Shown in pieces: positions 1 to 8,451 of a DNA stretch of 34,748 nucleotides. The translations under genes were made by a program, and so were the position numbers. Origin of the DNA: Clostridia bacterium (GTDB lineage Bacteria; Bacillota; Clostridia; Oscillospirales; Acutalibacteraceae). Position 1 is the first letter of the stretch. Each line of letters starts with the position of its first letter. Where the stretch lies: assembly GCA_017512465.1 (NCBI GenBank), contig JAFWGH010000148.1, positions 1 to 34,748 on the forward strand, given 5' to 3'. The notes beneath the pieces are model-generated. The model saw nothing but the letters and a program-made list of their open reading frames with translations. It had not been told where the DNA came from and ran no database searches.

Positions 1-153
1 AGCGGCTATCTTTTTCATATTCGAAAGGATGTCGGACAAGCTATTGCATCTACATTAAAAACCATGGGGTTTGAAGAACTCGAAACAGAGTACTGCGGCA
101 AAGTGCCCGTTATTTTGAAAGGGCATTGCTGCCATAACGATAAAAATAATTAA
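1..153 (+). CDS. C-terminal fragment of an unidentified protein
   Basis: An open frame enters from the left edge of the window and stops at a TAA, giving the last 50 residues of a protein that ends in HCCHNDKNN. The gene start is outside the window. The segment reads like the last alpha/beta element of a soluble enzyme (VGQAIASTLKTMGFEEL followed by a strand). That is loosely reminiscent of the C-terminus of small SAM methyltransferases, but I do not recognise the family. The biotin carrier gene follows after a 15-base gap containing its SD, so the two may be co-transcribed. The frame itself is credible because it is open from the edge and ends just before the next SD; function is unknown. 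Confidence 0.55.
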   Translation, partial: SGYLFHIRKDVGQAIASTLKTMGFEELETEYCGKVPVILKGHCCHNDKNN

Positions 154-168
154 AGTGAGGATATTAGG

Positions 169-513
169 ATGAAAAACTACAAAATTACTGTCAACGGAAA
201 AACTTATGATGTAATCGTTGAGGAAGCGGGAGCCGCTCCTGCTGCAGCAACCGCTGCTCCGGCACAGCCGCAAGCACCTGCTGCAAGTGCAAGTGCGGGT
301 GCTGTTACCGTAAAATCACCGATGCCCGGTACGATTCTGGATATTAAGGTTAGTGTCGGCAGCGCTGTGAAAAAGGGCGATGTGCTCTGCGTATTGGAAG
401 CCATGAAAATGGAAAACGATATTTGCGCAACGCAAGATGGTACGGTGGATGCTATTTTAGTCAATAAGGGCGATGCCGTAGAAGTGAATGCAGAGTTAAT
501 TGCATTAAAATAA
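169..513 (+). CDS. Biotin carboxyl carrier protein of a decarboxylase/carboxylase
   Basis: A 114-aa biotinyl carrier. It has a short N-terminal strand (ITVNGKTYDV), a flexible Ala/Pro-rich linker at about residues 20-45, and a biotinyl domain from about 46 to the end. The domain carries the classic AMKMEN motif, so Lys80 is the expected biotinylation site. The linker plus compact domain matches the small biotin subunits of oxaloacetate, methylmalonyl-CoA or glutaconyl-CoA decarboxylases and of split pyruvate carboxylases. The next gene, 14 bases downstream, encodes the carboxyltransferase that would use the carboxybiotin. The SD is GTGAGGAT before ATG 169. Neither a biotin carboxylase nor a membrane beta subunit is visible here, so the overall reaction is open. 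Confidence 0.9.
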   Translation: MKNYKITVNGKTYDVIVEEAGAAPAAATAAPAQPQAPAASASAGAVTVKSPMPGTILDIKVSVGSAVKKGDVLCVLEAMKMENDICATQDGTVDAILVNKGDAVEVNAELIALK

Positions 514-527
514 GGAGTAGATATACG

Positions 528-1979
528 ATGGCAAAGAAAATTGGAATTACCGAAACTGTTCTCAGAGATGCACATCAGTCTTTAATTGCTACAAGAATGA
601 CGATTGAAGATATGCTGCCGATGTTAGAGCAGCTGGATAGCATCGGTTTTCATTCCTTAGAGTGTTGGGGCGGTGCCACTTTTGACGCTTGTTTGCGTTT
701 TTTAAATGAGGACCCCTGGCAAAGATTAAGAACAATTAGAGAAAAATGTCCGAATACTAAATTACAAATGCTTTTTAGAGGACAAAATATGCTCGGCTAT
801 CGTCATTATGCCGATGATGTATTGGAATACTTTGTGCAGCGCTCTGTTGCAAACGGCATTGATATCATGAGAATATTTGATGCGCTTAACGATATCAGAA
901 ATTTGGAAACTGCCATAAAGTCCTGCAAAAAAGAAGGCGGACATGCTCAGGTTGCTATTTCCTATACCACAGGACCTGTTTTTGATATTCCTTACTATGT
1001 GGATTATGCTAAGCGCATTGAATCCGCAGGTGCTGACTCCATCTGCATTAAGGATATGGCGGGACTTTTGACACCTTACGGCACTTATGATTTGGTCAAA
1101 GCGCTCAAAGAAAATGTGAAAATCCCGATTCAATTACATTCGCACTATACCTCCGGTCTTGCTTCTATGGTTTTGTTAAAAGGTATTGAAGCCGGTGCCG
1201 ATGTGGTGGATACCGCCATGTCTCCTTTAGCACTCGGAACCAGCCATCCCGCAACGGAATCCATGGTAGCAGCATTAAAGGATACGCCTTATGATACCGG
1301 TCTTGATTTGGTAGCGCTCTCGAAGATTCGCGAGTATGTGGACACACTGCGCACAAAGTATCTTGAAAGCGGTTTACTCAATCCGAAGATGTTGGCTGTG
1401 GATGCCAAAACACTGATTTATCAAGTGCCCGGCGGTATGCTTTCAAATCTTGTTTCTCAGCTTGCACAAGCAGGTAAATCCGATAAGTTTGAAGAAGTGC
1501 TTGCGGAAGTGCCGCGCGTGCGTAAAGATGCCGGTTATCCGCCGCTTGTTACACCTTCGAGCCAAATCGTGGGCACGCAAGCCGTGTTTAATATCATTAC
1601 CGGTGAAAGATATAAGATGGTTACCAAGGAGTTTAAGGACTTGGTTGCCGGTAAATACGGCAGAACGCCAATCGAAATCGACCCGAAGTTCAGAGAAAAG
1701 ATTTGCGGTGAGAGTGAAATTATCACTTGCAGACCGGCGGATTTGATTGAACCTGAGTTAGATAAACTGCGCGGAGAATTGGATATTAAATATGTTACAC
1801 AAGAAGAGGATGTTCTTTCCTATGCGCAATTTGACCAGGTTGCCATGAAGTTTTTCGAGCATCGCCTTGCGCAGGAAAATAAGAAGGAAAGTGCCGAGGA
1901 AAGCGATGTAAATACCGATGCACCTGCAAACTTCACAGTCACAATTAACGGAAAGGCTTTCGATGTGAGCATCGAGTAA
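528..1979 (+). CDS. oadA: Carboxyltransferase subunit: oxaloacetate decarboxylase alpha / pyruvate carboxylase subunit B
   Basis: A 483-aa carboxyltransferase that moves CO2 between biotin and pyruvate/oxaloacetate. The N-terminal DRE-TIM barrel shows ETVLRDAHQSL near residue 10 (metal Asp), the Lys of IKDMAGLL at about 175 and the metal-binding HSH pair at about 204-206. The conserved C-terminal carboxylase domain extends to about 450. Full-length OadA/PycB proteins usually carry a complete C-terminal biotinyl domain. This one stops after one strand of it (FTVTINGKAFDVSIE), while the biotinyl domain is a separate gene just upstream. The SD AAGGAG precedes ATG 528. The pair could act as a decarboxylase or as a two-subunit pyruvate carboxylase; the sequence does not decide between them. 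Confidence 0.9.
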   Translation: MAKKIGITETVLRDAHQSLIATRMTIEDMLPMLEQLDSIGFHSLECWGGATFDACLRFLNEDPWQRLRTIREKCPNTKLQMLFRGQNMLGYRHYADDVLEYFVQRSVANGIDIMRIFDALNDIRNLETAIKSCKKEGGHAQVAISYTTGPVFDIPYYVDYAKRIESAGADSICIKDMAGLLTPYGTYDLVKALKENVKIPIQLHSHYTSGLASMVLLKGIEAGADVVDTAMSPLALGTSHPATESMVAALKDTPYDTGLDLVALSKIREYVDTLRTKYLESGLLNPKMLAVDAKTLIYQVPGGMLSNLVSQLAQAGKSDKFEEVLAEVPRVRKDAGYPPLVTPSSQIVGTQAVFNIITGERYKMVTKEFKDLVAGKYGRTPIEIDPKFREKICGESEIITCRPADLIEPELDKLRGELDIKYVTQEEDVLSYAQFDQVAMKFFEHRLAQENKKESAEESDVNTDAPANFTVTINGKAFDVSIE

Positions 1980-1984
1980 GGATT

Positions 1985-2863
1985 ATGATAAAAAGTATGA
2001 CCGGCTATGGCAGAAGCCAAGCCATTAACAACGGTTTAGATATCAGTTTTGAAATAAAAAGCGTTAACCATCGCTATTTTGAGTTTTCTGCAAGAATATC
2101 CCGGGCCTACGGCTTTTTGGAGGATAAAGTAAAAACATATCTCAAAAGCAGAGTTGCGCGCGGAAAGATTGAGTGTTATTTGCAGATTACCGAACTCGAT
2201 ACAGTTGCCGCTTCCGTAGCGGTCAATAAATCGCTCGCACAGGGATATATCACAGCTTTGCAAGAGCTTGAGAGTGAGTTCGGGTTAAGAAATGATGTTT
2301 CTGTTATGCAAGTAGCGCGTTTTCCCGATGTGCTCAATGTAAAAAAAGCAGAGGCGGATGAAGATGCTGTTTGGGCAGCGGTTTTACCGGTTGTGTCCGA
2401 GGCAGTGGACCGCTTTATTGCTATGAGAGAAAAAGAGGGCGAAAAGCTCAAAGAGGATGTTTTGGCAAGAGCCGACTCGATTCTTGATAATGTCAGTGTG
2501 ATTGAGCAGCGTTCTCCGCAAACAGTTAAAGAATACACGCAGCGCTTGAGCGAGCGTATTAAGGAAGTGTTGGAGGACAAAACAGTGGATGAAGCGCGCA
2601 TCCTTACAGAAGCCGCTATTTTTGCGGATAAGGTTGCCGTTGCGGAGGAAACCGTTCGATTGCGCTCTCATATTTCACAGCTGCATGAAATGTTGGAGAG
2701 TGATGAGGCAATCGGCAGAAAGCTCGATTTCCTTGTGCAGGAAATGAACCGTGAAGCAAACACTACCGGCTCAAAATGTCAGGATGTGAGCATTACCAAA
2801 CGCGTGCTTGAGATTAAGTCGGAAATCGAGAAAATCAGAGAACAAATACAAAATATTGAATAG
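1985..2863 (+). CDS. yicC: YicC/YloC family endoribonuclease
   Basis: A 292-aa protein beginning MIKSMTGYGRSQ, the hallmark N-terminus of the YicC/YloC family. It ends with the family's C-terminal part (LDFLVQEMNREANTTGSKCQD and the helix LEIKSEIEKIREQIQNIE). Members are now described as endoribonucleases acting in RNA turnover. Length is normal. The start is fixed by the family N-terminus, although the AAGGA SD lies only about 2 bases away and overlaps the oadA stop region. The gene opens the conserved yicC-remA-gmk-rpoZ order, which supports the identification. Confidence 0.93.
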   Translation: MIKSMTGYGRSQAINNGLDISFEIKSVNHRYFEFSARISRAYGFLEDKVKTYLKSRVARGKIECYLQITELDTVAASVAVNKSLAQGYITALQELESEFGLRNDVSVMQVARFPDVLNVKKAEADEDAVWAAVLPVVSEAVDRFIAMREKEGEKLKEDVLARADSILDNVSVIEQRSPQTVKEYTQRLSERIKEVLEDKTVDEARILTEAAIFADKVAVAEETVRLRSHISQLHEMLESDEAIGRKLDFLVQEMNREANTTGSKCQDVSITKRVLEIKSEIEKIREQIQNIE

Positions 2864-2875
2864 GAATCATTTGTT

Positions 2876-3130
2876 ATGACATTAATCGGTATAGGTTTTA
2901 ACAATATGGTAAATGCCGATAGAATTATCGCAGTGGTCTCTCCTGAGTCGAATCCCGTAAAGCGTTTAATCGCAACCGGAAAGGATAATGGAATGCTCAT
3001 TGATGCGACACAGGGCAGAAAGACAAAGTCCGTGATTTTGATGGACTCTGATCATATTGTTTTATCGTATTTGGATGTGGAAAGTATTTTTGCAAGAATC
3101 GAACAAGAGGAATCAAATGAAAAAAGGTAA
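2876..3130 (+). CDS. remA: RemA/DUF370 regulatory protein
   Basis: An 84-aa protein of the RemA (DUF370) family. Family features visible are NIGF-like IGIGFNN at the start, VSPESNPVKR in the middle, GMLIDATQGRKTKSVI and MDSDHIVLS. In Bacillus, RemA is a DNA-binding activator of biofilm-matrix and osmoprotection genes. Clostridia keep it next to gmk, as here. Its 3' end overlaps the start of gmk by 14 bases, suggesting translational coupling. AGGA is the SD, with a fairly long spacer. The role in this organism is inferred from the family only. Confidence 0.93.
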   Translation: MTLIGIGFNNMVNADRIIAVVSPESNPVKRLIATGKDNGMLIDATQGRKTKSVILMDSDHIVLSYLDVESIFARIEQEESNEKR

Positions 3131-3671
3131 AATTGTTGTCATTTCCGGTCCTTCGGGTTGCGGTAAAGGCACGGTGATAGCGCGCTTATTAGAAATGGAT
3201 GCTTCTTTTAAACTCTCTGTGTCCATGACTACACGCGCACCGCGACCGGGCGAAGCAAACGGCAGAGAATATTATTTTGTCAGCAAGGAAGAATTTGAAA
3301 AACGCATCGATATCGGTGATTTGCTCGAATATACTAATTATAATGGTAATTATTACGGCACACCGAAAAAGGAAATGTATGCCATGCAGGCAGAAGGTAT
3401 CACGGTTTTGCTTGATATCGAAGTGGAGGGAGCCGACAATGTCAGAAAAGCGGCTCCGGAGAATTTGATGACAATCTTTTTGGCGCCTCCTTCCTTGGAT
3501 GAACTGCGCAAGCGCTTAACCGGTAGGGCTACAGAGACTGCCGATGTGATTGAAAAGCGTTTAATGCGTGCAAACGAGGAGTTAAAAGAGCAGCATAAAT
3601 ATGACCACATTGTCGTTAATGATGATTTGGAAGAAACCATTCAAACAGTTTATCATTTAATTAAGGAATAA
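3117..3671 (+). CDS. gmk: Guanylate kinase
   Basis: A 184-aa guanylate kinase (ATP + GMP to ADP + GDP), acting in the cytosol in purine nucleotide synthesis. The P-loop reads SGPSGCGKGT near residues 10-19, followed by the GMP-binding segment TTRAPRPGEANGREYYFV. The lid/core residues RLTGRATE and the YDHIVVNDDLEE end are typical. The ATG at 3117 was chosen over an upstream TTG at 3057 because it gives the standard N-terminus MKKGKIVVISGPSG and has AGAGG upstream. It overlaps remA and is followed by rpoZ, the usual Firmicutes arrangement. The P-loop has GKGT where GKST is common, a tolerated variation. Confidence 0.95.
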   Translation: MKKGKIVVISGPSGCGKGTVIARLLEMDASFKLSVSMTTRAPRPGEANGREYYFVSKEEFEKRIDIGDLLEYTNYNGNYYGTPKKEMYAMQAEGITVLLDIEVEGADNVRKAAPENLMTIFLAPPSLDELRKRLTGRATETADVIEKRLMRANEELKEQHKYDHIVVNDDLEETIQTVYHLIKE

Positions 3672-3691
3672 AAGATAAAGGGGAGATAGTT

Positions 3692-3883
3692 ATGTTAAAT
3701 CCGAATTTAGATTCAATTTTAGAAGGTAAAGCAAGATATTCTCTTGTCATTGCAACAGCAAAACGCGCCAGAGAAATATCCGATGAAGCGCTTGAAAAGG
3801 GCAAAATAATTACCGAAAAGCCTGTAACACTTGCACTTGATGAGTTTATTAAAGGCGAAAGAGTTATTCAACAAGAGAAATAA
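3692..3883 (+). CDS. rpoZ: RNA polymerase omega subunit
   Basis: A 63-aa omega subunit, which helps fold and hold the beta' subunit of RNA polymerase. The sequence LDSILEGKARYSLVIATAKRAREI is the family core, and KPVTLALDEF is the usual C-terminal element. Length is normal for Clostridia. A GGGGAGA SD lies about 6 bases before ATG 3692. It sits directly between gmk and priA. In many Firmicutes coaBC (dfp) lies between rpoZ and priA; here only 3 bases separate them. Confidence 0.94.
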   Translation: MLNPNLDSILEGKARYSLVIATAKRAREISDEALEKGKIITEKPVTLALDEFIKGERVIQQEK

Positions 3884-3886
3884 TTT

Positions 3887-6337
3887 ATGGCGGTATTAGC
3901 AGCGGTTGCGCTTGAAAACACATCATACAGCTTTGACAAAAAGTACGATTATATCGTACCTTCTGCGCTGCAAAAACGCGCTTTTTGCGGCTGTCGTGTG
4001 CTGGTGCCCTTCGGCAGAGGCAACACAAAGCGGCAGGGCGTGATTTTGGAATTGTTTGAGGGCGATGCGCAGGGAAAAAAGGAAATAGCCTCTTTGCTGG
4101 ATAATAATAATTATTTAAGTGAAGAGATGCTTGCATTAATATCATTTTTAAAAAACAGATATTTTTGCACGTATTTTGATGCGCTAAAAACCGTTTTGCC
4201 CAAGGGCATTAATTATCGCACAGATGCGGTGTATTTTGCCCTCAAAGAAAAGCAGGATGAAGCGGACGAACTCTCGGCAGATGAAAAAAGCATGTATTTA
4301 TATCTGCTCAAACGCGATACCGCTTTAAGCGAAAAAGTGCTCTTAAAAGCATTTTCTCTCACGCAAGAAAGCAAAGTTTTATCCTCGCTGTTAAAAAAAG
4401 GTTTTGTTTTGCGGGATAATCAGGCAGATAGAAACCGTACCGATGCGGTGGAAAAAATGCTGAAATTCCGTTTGAGTGACGAGGCGTATTCTTCCATGCG
4501 GGCAAAGTTGACTGCCAAACAGCAATTGGTGGCGGATTTGTTGCGCGACAGCGGCAGTGCTTCTTTAAAAGAAGTTATGTATTTTTGCGGCGTGACAAAA
4601 GCGGTACCTGATGCGCTTGTAAAAAAAGAAATAGCGGCTTATTATGACCAAGAGGTCTATCGTGATTTTGATGGTGAAATAGTAACGGATGCACCGTCGA
4701 TTCATTTGAGTGAGCTCCAGCAGCACGCGTATGATATTATTGTGAATCATTCCGCTCAAAAAGCCGCTTGTGCGCTGTTGTTCGGTGTTACCGGTTCCGG
4801 GAAAACACAAGTGTATTTAAAACTCATAGACCGCACGCTTGCCGAGGGGAAAGGTGTCATTGTTATGGTGCCTGAAATCGCCTTGACAGCGCAAACTCTT
4901 TCTATATTTAAAAACAGATACGGTAAGGATGTAGCGGTTTTTCATTCGCGCCTATCCGTAACACAGCGCATGGAAGAGTGGAAGCGTGTTAAGGATAATA
5001 AAGCGAAAATTGTTGTAGGTACGCGCTCTGCGGTATTTGCACCTTATGATAATCTCGGACTCATTATTATGGATGAGGAGCAAGAGCATACTTATAAATC
5101 GGAAATGAGCCCGCGCTATAACGCGCGTGAAGTGGCAAAGTATCGCTGTGCCTATCACAAGTGCCTATTGGTGCTTGCCAGTGCCACACCGGCGATTGAA
5201 GATTATTTTAAGGCGCAGCAGGGAACATACCTTTTTGCCGAGATTCCCGAGCGCTTCGGTGATGCTGATTTGCCGGAAGTGATTACTGTGGATATGCGCG
5301 GTGAAAAAGATGAAAGCGGCGCACAGAGAATTATCAGCGCAAGACTCAGAGATGAACTCATTAACAATCAAAAAAGCGGCGAACAATCCATATTGTTGCT
5401 CAATCGACGCGGTTTTAATACTTTTGTTTCCTGTACTGCTTGCGGTGAGGTTTTAACATGTCCGAATTGCAGTGTTTCCATGACATATCATGCGGCAAAC
5501 AGGCGTTTAATGTGCCATTTTTGTTCTTACAGTATGCCGGTAGATACCGTATGCCCGCATTGTCATGAAGATGCACTCACTCTAAGCGGCTACGGCACGC
5601 AAAAAATTGAAAGTGAGCTCCAAGCTGCAGTGCCTGAGGCAAAGGTGGTGCGCATGGATGCAGATACTACCTTGACAAAACTTTCTCATGAGCAGATTTT
5701 GCAGGCATTTTCGGCGGGTGAGTATGATATATTAATTGGCACACAGATGGTTGCGAAAGGCTTTGATTTCCCGAATGTAACGCTTGCAGCGGTTGTCAAT
5801 GCTGACCAAGGCTTGTATAACTATGATTACCGCTGTGCGGAAAACACCTTTGATTTACTCACCCAGGTTGTCGGGCGTTCCGGCAGGGGCGATAAAAAGG
5901 GTAGAGCCATTATTCAAACATCCACGCCGGATAATCCGATATTGAAGCTGGCTGCAAAACAGGATTACCCGTCATTTTATGCCACGGAGAATCAAATCAG
6001 GGAATTGATGATTTATCCTCCCTATTGTGATTTGTGTTTAATGGCGTGCATAAGCATGCAGGAAGCCTCGGCGGCATACGCTGCGGCTCAGTGCCTTAAC
6101 AAAATTAAAGAGCTCAATAAAAGCACGTATAAAGATCAAAAAATCATTGTTTTAGGACCTTCTCCGGCTACACCGGTTAAGGCAAATAACAAATACCGAT
6201 ACAGACTTATCATAAAATGTAAAAATTCACCGCGCTTTCGCGCCATGATAGATGAAGTTTTACTGTTTATGAATACACAAAAAGATATGAAACATATCAC
6301 GCTTATAGCGGATATCAATCCGGTTGATATTATGTAG
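3887..6337 (+). CDS. priA: Primosomal protein N', replication-restart helicase
   Basis: An 816-aa PriA helicase, which reloads the replisome at stalled forks. An N-terminal DNA-binding part (about 1-220) precedes the helicase core. Walker A (GVTGSGKTQVY) lies at about residue 300 and the DEEQEH box at about 395. A zinc-binding insertion (about 515-561) has paired cysteines in CTACGEVLTCPNC and CHFC...CPHC. The C-terminal helicase half shows GTQMVAKGFDFPNVTL and QVVGRSGRG. Length is at the long end of normal. It starts 3 bases after the rpoZ stop, so translation is probably coupled. It is followed by def and fmt, the classical Firmicutes order. Confidence 0.96.
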   Translation: MAVLAAVALENTSYSFDKKYDYIVPSALQKRAFCGCRVLVPFGRGNTKRQGVILELFEGDAQGKKEIASLLDNNNYLSEEMLALISFLKNRYFCTYFDALKTVLPKGINYRTDAVYFALKEKQDEADELSADEKSMYLYLLKRDTALSEKVLLKAFSLTQESKVLSSLLKKGFVLRDNQADRNRTDAVEKMLKFRLSDEAYSSMRAKLTAKQQLVADLLRDSGSASLKEVMYFCGVTKAVPDALVKKEIAAYYDQEVYRDFDGEIVTDAPSIHLSELQQHAYDIIVNHSAQKAACALLFGVTGSGKTQVYLKLIDRTLAEGKGVIVMVPEIALTAQTLSIFKNRYGKDVAVFHSRLSVTQRMEEWKRVKDNKAKIVVGTRSAVFAPYDNLGLIIMDEEQEHTYKSEMSPRYNAREVAKYRCAYHKCLLVLASATPAIEDYFKAQQGTYLFAEIPERFGDADLPEVITVDMRGEKDESGAQRIISARLRDELINNQKSGEQSILLLNRRGFNTFVSCTACGEVLTCPNCSVSMTYHAANRRLMCHFCSYSMPVDTVCPHCHEDALTLSGYGTQKIESELQAAVPEAKVVRMDADTTLTKLSHEQILQAFSAGEYDILIGTQMVAKGFDFPNVTLAAVVNADQGLYNYDYRCAENTFDLLTQVVGRSGRGDKKGRAIIQTSTPDNPILKLAAKQDYPSFYATENQIRELMIYPPYCDLCLMACISMQEASAAYAAAQCLNKIKELNKSTYKDQKIIVLGPSPATPVKANNKYRYRLIIKCKNSPRFRAMIDEVLLFMNTQKDMKHITLIADINPVDIM

Positions 6338-6348
6338 AGGGGTAAAAA

Positions 6349-6813
6349 ATGGGACTGAGAAACATTGTAAAAGTCGGCGACGATATTTTAAGAAAAAAAT
6401 CTCGTGTCGTTGAAAATTTTGATGCAAGGCTGCACAAACTCATTGATGATATGAAAGAGACCATGTATCATGCCGAAGGTGTCGGACTTGCCGCCGTGCA
6501 GGTAGGTGTGCTCAGGCGTGTTGTCGTTTTGGACTGCGGAGACGGTTGTTTGGAACTTGTTAATCCCGAAATCACAAAGCGAGAGGGTGAACAGCAGGAG
6601 GTAGAAGGCTGCCTTTCCGTTCCCGGAAGAAACGGTATTACCAAGCGCCCGTTAAAAGTGACCGTGAAGGCGCAGGATAGAAACGGTAATTGGTGTGTTT
6701 ATCAGGGAGAAGGATTAAAAGCGAGATGCTTTTGCCATGAGATAGACCATTTAGACGGCGTGCTTTTCACCGACAATATGATTGAAGAGGTTCGCTTGGA
6801 ATGCAAAGAATAA
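6349..6813 (+). CDS. def: Peptide deformylase
   Basis: A 154-aa metalloenzyme that removes the formyl group from nascent protein N-termini. Motif 2 is EGCLSVPG (metal ligand Cys88) and motif 3 is HEIDHLDG (His130, Glu131, His134). Motif 1 reads GVGLAAVQVG at residues 44-53 and has Val50 where nearly all family members have Pro (GLAAPQVG). The metal-binding residues are intact, so the enzyme is probably active. GAGGGG forms the SD. The 3' end overlaps fmt by 13 bases, coupling deformylase to the formyltransferase that makes its substrate. Confidence 0.96.
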   Translation: MGLRNIVKVGDDILRKKSRVVENFDARLHKLIDDMKETMYHAEGVGLAAVQVGVLRRVVVLDCGDGCLELVNPEITKREGEQQEVEGCLSVPGRNGITKRPLKVTVKAQDRNGNWCVYQGEGLKARCFCHEIDHLDGVLFTDNMIEEVRLECKE

Positions 6814-7724
6814 TCTTTATGGGCACACCCGATTTTGCGGTGCCCTCTTTACAAAAGTTAATAGATGCCGGCTATGATATACCTTTAGTGGTTACACAGC
6901 CGGATAAACCCAGGGGAAGAAGCAAACAGCTTGTCATGCCCGAGGTGAAAGTGCTTGCCGTGGAAAACGGCTTAGAAGTGTATCAACCCGCATCTTTAAG
7001 AAATGAAGAAGCGGTGACATATATAGCATCCTTTGAACCGGATTTTTTGGTCGTTGCGGCATATGGAAAGATTTTGCCGAAAGCGATTCTCGACATTCCG
7101 AAAAAGGCATGCATTAATGTTCACGGTTCATTGTTGCCGAAATACCGCGGTGCTGCACCGATTCAGCGTGCAGTGCTTAATGGTGAAAGTTATACCGGCG
7201 TAACCACCATGCTCATGGGTGAAGGCTTGGATACCGGTGATATGCTCTTAAAGCAACAGGTTCAAATCGGCGAAAACGAAACAGCTGCAGAGCTTTTTGA
7301 CAGGCTCGCCGCAATCGGTGCCGATTTGTTAATACAAACCATTGAGCGCTTTGATAGTATTCAAGCGCAAAAGCAAAATGAGAATGAAGCAACCTATGCG
7401 CCGATGATTGACCGCTCGCTGTGTCCGATTGATTGGAGCAAGCCGGCGCATGAAATTCATAATCTTGTCAGGGCGCTTGCCGTGTGGCCGGTGGCAACAA
7501 CCGTTTATAATGGAAAAACAATAAAAATACATGCGGGTAAGCCGGCTGAGTATTCCGGCACGGTACCCGGTGCGGTTTTAGAGAATAAAAAAAGATTAAT
7601 TGTCAGCTGCGGTGAAGGTACGGCTTATGAGATAACTTCACTGCAATTAGAAGGAAAAAAGAGAATGCAGACCGATGTGTTTTTGTTAGGACATAACATC
7701 GATATTGGAGAGAGGTTTGATTGA
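6801..7724 (+). CDS. fmt: Methionyl-tRNA formyltransferase
   Basis: A 307-aa enzyme that formylates initiator Met-tRNA using 10-formyl-tetrahydrofolate. The start MQRIIFMGTPDFAVPSL is diagnostic. The catalytic region contains NVHGSLLPKYRGAAPIQRA and the Asp of EGLDTGDML. The C-terminal domain (from about 205) is the tRNA-binding OB-fold, including RALAVWPVATT. Length is standard. The start lies inside def, with GAGG about 10 bases upstream. It is functionally paired with def. Confidence 0.97.
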   Translation: MQRIIFMGTPDFAVPSLQKLIDAGYDIPLVVTQPDKPRGRSKQLVMPEVKVLAVENGLEVYQPASLRNEEAVTYIASFEPDFLVVAAYGKILPKAILDIPKKACINVHGSLLPKYRGAAPIQRAVLNGESYTGVTTMLMGEGLDTGDMLLKQQVQIGENETAAELFDRLAAIGADLLIQTIERFDSIQAQKQNENEATYAPMIDRSLCPIDWSKPAHEIHNLVRALAVWPVATTVYNGKTIKIHAGKPAEYSGTVPGAVLENKKRLIVSCGEGTAYEITSLQLEGKKRMQTDVFLLGHNIDIGERFD

Positions 7725-7725
7725 T

Positions 7726-8451
7726 ATGTATTTTGGCACATACGGGTATTACGGCAGAGGTGCCGGATATTCAGAGGGTATGATTTGGCAGATTTTACTG
7801 ATTGCCATTCCGTTTTTCCTTTGTTTGGGAGCCAGAATATTGGTTTCATCGCGCTATAAAAAGTATTCAAGAGTGTTAAATCAGCGCGGCATGACCGGGG
7901 CGCAAGCGGCATATGCGCTCTTACAGGCAAATGGTGTGAGCAATGTCAGAATTGCTCAAGTTCCCGGTAATATGACAGATAATTACGACCCGCGCTCAAA
8001 CACAATTAATTTATCCGAGGGTGTATATAACTCCTCATCGATTGCTGCTGTAGGCATTGCCTGCCACGAAGCGGGGCATGCTTGTCAGTATGCGCAAAAT
8101 TATTTCCCGATAAAAGTGCGTGCCAAGGTGATACCTGCGGCAAATATCGGTTCTGCAATCGGACTTCCGATGTGTATTATCGGTATCATCTTCTCTTTCA
8201 GCACTCTGTTTTATATCGGTATTGCCCTGTACTCAGTTCTATTTTTGTTTCAACTTGTAACACTGCCGGTGGAATTTAACGCTTCTTCAAGAGCCTTGCA
8301 AACCATTCGGGAACAGTCGCTTTTGAGTGAAGAGGAATATGGCGGCGCCAAAGCCGTGTTAACTGCTGCTGCTTTGACCTATGTTGCAGCCATGGCTTCC
8401 ACCTTATTAACGATTTTCAGATTATTACTTTTAAGCAACAGAAAGCGATGA
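7726..8451 (+). CDS. yugP: YugP-family membrane zinc metallopeptidase
   Basis: A 241-aa integral membrane protein of the neutral zinc metallopeptidase YugP family. The N-terminus MYFGTYGYYG leads into a first membrane helix (about 18-36). The zinc motif is CHEAGHACQ at about residues 112-120, with HEXXH providing two His ligands and the catalytic Glu. Two further membrane helices follow at about 145-190, and one lies at the C-terminus. The substrate is unknown for the family. ATG 7726 was preferred over an upstream ATG at 7705: it gives the family N-terminus and has GGAGAGAGG upstream. It overlaps the next gene by 4 bases (ATGA). Confidence 0.9.
   Translation: MYFGTYGYYGRGAGYSEGMIWQILLIAIPFFLCLGARILVSSRYKKYSRVLNQRGMTGAQAAYALLQANGVSNVRIAQVPGNMTDNYDPRSNTINLSEGVYNSSSIAAVGIACHEAGHACQYAQNYFPIKVRAKVIPAANIGSAIGLPMCIIGIIFSFSTLFYIGIALYSVLFLFQLVTLPVEFNASSRALQTIREQSLLSEEEYGGAKAVLTAAALTYVAAMASTLLTIFRLLLLSNRKR

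Noticed and set aside
3885..4145. 86-aa minus-strand frame over the start of priA
   Set aside because: Antisense shadow with no SD or motif; the priA frame is certain.
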